Below are positions 34,594 through 36,702 of a DNA stretch of 36,702 bases, one piece after another. The translations under genes and the position numbers were made by a program. Each line of letters begins with the position of its first letter. Positions within the stretch are counted from its first letter, which is position 1. Below the pieces are notes generated by a model, which was not told where the DNA came from, did no database searches, and was given only the letters and a program-made list of their open reading frames with translations. Source of the DNA: UBA1205 sp045598105 (GTDB lineage Bacteria; Bacteroidota; Bacteroidia; Bacteroidales; WCHB1-69); the NCBI GenBank assembly GCA_045598105.1, contig JAZLLK010000029.1, positions 1 through 36,702 of the forward strand, read 5' to 3'.

Positions 34594-35582
34594 TGAAAAC
34601 ACCCTTATTTACTTTAAGCGTTATGTGTCTGCTGTGTTTTACAGCCTGCCACCAACAACCGGAAGATAACACTGCCAATACAGAAGAGCAACCCGCCATT
34701 ACAGTAAGTTTTAATGCCGACTCGGCCTACCAATACGTAGCCCGCCAGGTAGCCTACGGGCCCAGGGTACCCGGTACCGCTGCCCACGAGCAGTGCCTGC
34801 AATATTTAAGTGCCCACATGGCCTTGTATGCCGATACCGTAATACAGCAAACTTTCACCGCCAAAGCTTATAACGGCACCACACTAAAAGGATGCAATGT
34901 TATAGCCTGCTTTCGTCCCGAACAGGAAAACCGCATACTATTGGCCGCACATTGGGACTCCCGTCCCTATGCCGACTACGACCCTAACGAAGCCAACCGT
35001 CACTCTGCTATAGATGCCGCCAACGACGGCGCCAGCGGCGTAGGCGTGCTTATGGAAATAGCCCGCCAAATGCAAATAACCCCACCAAATGTAGGTGTGG
35101 ACATTATACTATTTGACTTGGAAGACTATGGCGAACCTGCCTTTGAAAGCGAAAACTATAGCGGCGAAAACTGGTGCCTGGGTTCACAATTTTGGGCACA
35201 AAACCCTCACACGCCTTACTATAAAGCCCGCTACGGCATACTGCTGGATATGGTGGGTGGCCGCAATGCCCACTTCCCCAAGGAAGGTACCTCCAAGTAT
35301 TTTGCCTCCGCCGTATTGGACAAAATATGGAACCACGCCTCTACTCTGGGCTATAGCAGCATCTTTACCGGTGAAACCGCCCATGCCATTACCGACGACC
35401 ACCTGTATGTAAACCGGTATCGCAACATACCCATGGTGGATATTATAGATATAGACCCTTACTCCCCCACAGGATTCAATGCCACCTGGCATACCCTGAA
35501 CGACAATATGGAACACATAGACCCTCACACCCTGGATATGACAGGCAGGGTGGTACTCTACACCATAATGAATGAAAAATAG
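34593..35582 (+). CDS. M28-family lipoprotein, probable glutaminyl-peptide cyclotransferase
   Basis: An exported zinc enzyme of 329 residues. The signal peptide ends in lipobox FTAC (Cys19), so it is a lipoprotein. Zinc-site elements of the M28/glutaminyl cyclase fold are visible: AAHWDSRPYAD (His120, Asp122), DAANDGASGVG (Asp145), FDLEDYGEP (Glu177) and the later WHTLNDNMEHID. The HWDSRP and DAANDGASG wording, length and lipoprotein nature match bacterial type II glutaminyl cyclases of Bacteroidota, which cap N-terminal Gln of exported proteins as pyroglutamate. In T9SS organisms this matters because many exported proteins begin with Gln after signal cleavage, as several here do (ANAQ, VNAQ sites). 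A plain aminopeptidase is the alternative. Confidence 0.83.
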   Translation: MKTPLFTLSVMCLLCFTACHQQPEDNTANTEEQPAITVSFNADSAYQYVARQVAYGPRVPGTAAHEQCLQYLSAHMALYADTVIQQTFTAKAYNGTTLKGCNVIACFRPEQENRILLAAHWDSRPYADYDPNEANRHSAIDAANDGASGVGVLMEIARQMQITPPNVGVDIILFDLEDYGEPAFESENYSGENWCLGSQFWAQNPHTPYYKARYGILLDMVGGRNAHFPKEGTSKYFASAVLDKIWNHASTLGYSSIFTGETAHAITDDHLYVNRYRNIPMVDIIDIDPYSPTGFNATWHTLNDNMEHIDPHTLDMTGRVVLYTIMNEK

Positions 35583-35630
35583 CAGCGCATAGCCTCCCTT
35601 CCGTTCGGCTATATACTGCTATATTATATT
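35581..35630 (+). terminator. Possible terminator after the M28 gene
   Basis: AGCAG (35581-35585) with CTGCT (35616-35620), and inner ATAGCC (35589-35594) with GGCTAT (35607-35612), form an interrupted stem that starts at the stop codon. A short T-rich stretch follows near 35628. The two stem segments are separated by unpaired bases, so confidence is moderate. Confidence 0.5.
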
Positions 35631-35710
35631 TTTGTATTCATTTTGTATATTTTACGTATTTATAGCGTAAAAAATTGTATGATTACTCTTGTCTTTGGCT
35701 CGATTATGAG

Positions 35711-35732
35711 TTTTGCAAAGCATTTTGCAAAA
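35711..35732. repeat. 22-bp inverted repeat next to the DUF262 gene end
   Basis: TTTTGCAAA (35711-35719) and TTTGCAAAA (35724-35732) are exact complements with a 4-nt spacer, 10 bases past the stop of the minus-strand nuclease gene. It may be its terminator or a mark of the junction with acquired DNA. Confidence 0.45.
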
Positions 35733-35741
35733 CAAAGAATT

Positions 35742-36702
35742 TTACTTTGCTGACTTCCTCCTGTTGCACTCGCGGCAGAGCATCTGGCAGTTTTCGGCAA
35801 CGGTTCTTCCGCCTTCGTGCCACGGCGTGATGTGGTCGGCCTCCATCTGCTCTATTTCAAAGTGCTTTCCGCAGATTTTGCAAATGCCGCCTTGTTTTTC
35901 GTACACTTCGCGCTTGGTGTTGTCGTCAAATGCACGAATTCCAAGATGATGTTCATCACCATCGAGGACATAATAGAAAATCCCTTTCTTCGATTCCACG
36001 TCGCTGTCGGCCATGAGCTGCTTGATTCGGCTTTCCAACTCGCCGGCGTCATAATTGGTTTCGTGATATTTCTCGTACAGTGTTCCCCAGTCGATGCCTT
36101 TCATCTCGCGGCGGTAGTTCGGGAAGACGGCTTTCACCCAGTTGATGACGCTCTGGAAATGATTCCACAACGCCACCGCGCTTTTGTCGTGCTGATGGTT
36201 GCCCATACACACCTCAATGTTGCCCTTCGAAATCCAGCTGATGGCGGTTTCGAGGTATTTCTGTCGGTTTACCTCGCCGGAAACGTATTTGTTGGCGAGG
36301 TTGTACGCCGCACAGTTGTTCTTGCTGAAGTAGCGTTTCGCGTCGCTCACCCACGAGCCCGCATACACGGCGTTGCGAAGTTCCTGTTCCGTCAGTTCTT
36401 CGCCCGCTATGTTGATGGTTTTGAACCACTTGAGCTTCTCGCTGTCGGTGCCGCTGCAGATATAGACGTTGAGTTCGTAGTCTAAAATCTGCTGCTGCTC
36501 GTCGGGCTGCAGGTTGTGAAAATAGCGGAACATATAGGCGAAGTCGCCGTTCACGTACTGGCAGATGCTGATGGTGCGCTGCTGCCCATCGATGATTTCG
36601 TAGGTGCCGTCGTCGCGCACCGCCCAGTACATCACATTGAGCGGAAAGCCTTTGGTGAGTGTGTCGATAACAGCATCGCGTTGTTTTTCCTTATATACAA
36701 AT
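35742..36702 (-). CDS. DUF262-HNH nuclease, 5' end off right edge
   Basis: A minus-strand frame open to the window edge; 319 codons are visible and the start is missing. The N-terminal part is DUF262: AVIDTLTKGFPLN then YEIIDGQQRTISICQYVNG, with the DGQQR motif characteristic of this ParB-like nucleotide-binding fold. A middle helical region follows, and the C-terminus is a zinc-type HNH nuclease: CKICGKHF, EADHITPWHEGG, NCQMLCRECNRRK. The same domain pairing occurs in modification-dependent defence enzymes such as GmrSD, BrxU and SspE, so an anti-phage role is plausible, but no partner gene is visible. Isoleucine is ATC-rich and GC is clearly higher than in neighbours, which suggests recent transfer. 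Confidence 0.88.
   Translation of the reverse strand, partial: FVYKEKQRDAVIDTLTKGFPLNVMYWAVRDDGTYEIIDGQQRTISICQYVNGDFAYMFRYFHNLQPDEQQQILDYELNVYICSGTDSEKLKWFKTINIAGEELTEQELRNAVYAGSWVSDAKRYFSKNNCAAYNLANKYVSGEVNRQKYLETAISWISKGNIEVCMGNHQHDKSAVALWNHFQSVINWVKAVFPNYRREMKGIDWGTLYEKYHETNYDAGELESRIKQLMADSDVESKKGIFYYVLDGDEHHLGIRAFDDNTKREVYEKQGGICKICGKHFEIEQMEADHITPWHEGGRTVAENCQMLCRECNRRKSAK

Overview
The window reads as a chromosomal segment of a Bacteroidota bacterium, most likely Bacteroidales-like. The evidence is: repeated TAnnTTTG -7 promoter elements a few tens of bases upstream of starts; type IX secretion sorting domains of both type A and type B; a TonB-dependent receptor with a CarboxypepD_reg-like N-terminus; PCMD, DUF4783 and DUF3109 proteins; NamZ/DUF1343; and a MltD-LysM protein. 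Resident genes favour ATA for isoleucine. The genes at the two edges do not, which suggests accessory DNA flanking a core segment.

Layout. (1) 1-960, minus: the 5' part of a type I restriction hsdR gene running off the left edge, preceded by a 42-codon ORF that looks like the cut-off N-terminus of an hsdM methylase. (2) 1334-5111: the ribosome-associated ATPase EttA (minus), then a two-gene unit of a double-VOC protein and a short-chain dehydrogenase (plus). (3) 5212-7822, minus operon: C-terminal transketolase half, RidA imine deaminase, secreted papain-like peptidase. (4) 8142-12286, plus: MltD, TruB, DUF3109, ECF sigma factor, and a membrane protein that looks like an anti-sigma factor ending in a type B T9SS sorting domain. 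(5) 12578-20833, plus: a surface cluster made of a 1548-residue protein with 14 cadherin-like repeats, a TonB-dependent receptor, and a second PCMD/T9SS protein, closed by a strong terminator. (6) 20953-26516: dxs (plus) converging on a minus operon envC-like, DUF4783, nadC, pfkA. (7) 26788-31305: M20 dipeptidase, NamZ muramidase and PAP2 phosphatase (plus) converging on a CotH-kinase protein (minus), the last two with overlapping stop codons. (8) 31306-32142: a long non-coding region with a consensus sigma-54 promoter placed just before a two-hairpin, terminator-ended transcript (candidate small RNA), then tRNA-Arg(UCU) and tRNA-Pro(CGG) on the minus strand. (9) 32243-35582, plus: aroB, sufS, and a lipoprotein M28 peptidase or glutaminyl cyclase. 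(10) 35742-36702, minus: a DUF262-HNH nuclease gene of different codon use running off the right edge.

How parts may work together. The ECF sigma/anti-sigma pair lies directly upstream of the T9SS-dependent surface cluster. Because the putative anti-sigma itself carries a T9SS sorting-type domain, it could couple secretion status or surface cargo to gene expression. This is inference. The TonB receptor lies between two PCMD-domain surface proteins and has no SusD, which suggests a non-canonical surface capture and uptake complex. Several genes (MltD, EnvC-like, NamZ, PAP2) concern cell-wall turnover. The best candidate for something undescribed is the sigma-54-driven small RNA at about 31774-31889. 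The sigma/anti-sigma and repeat-protein region comes second.
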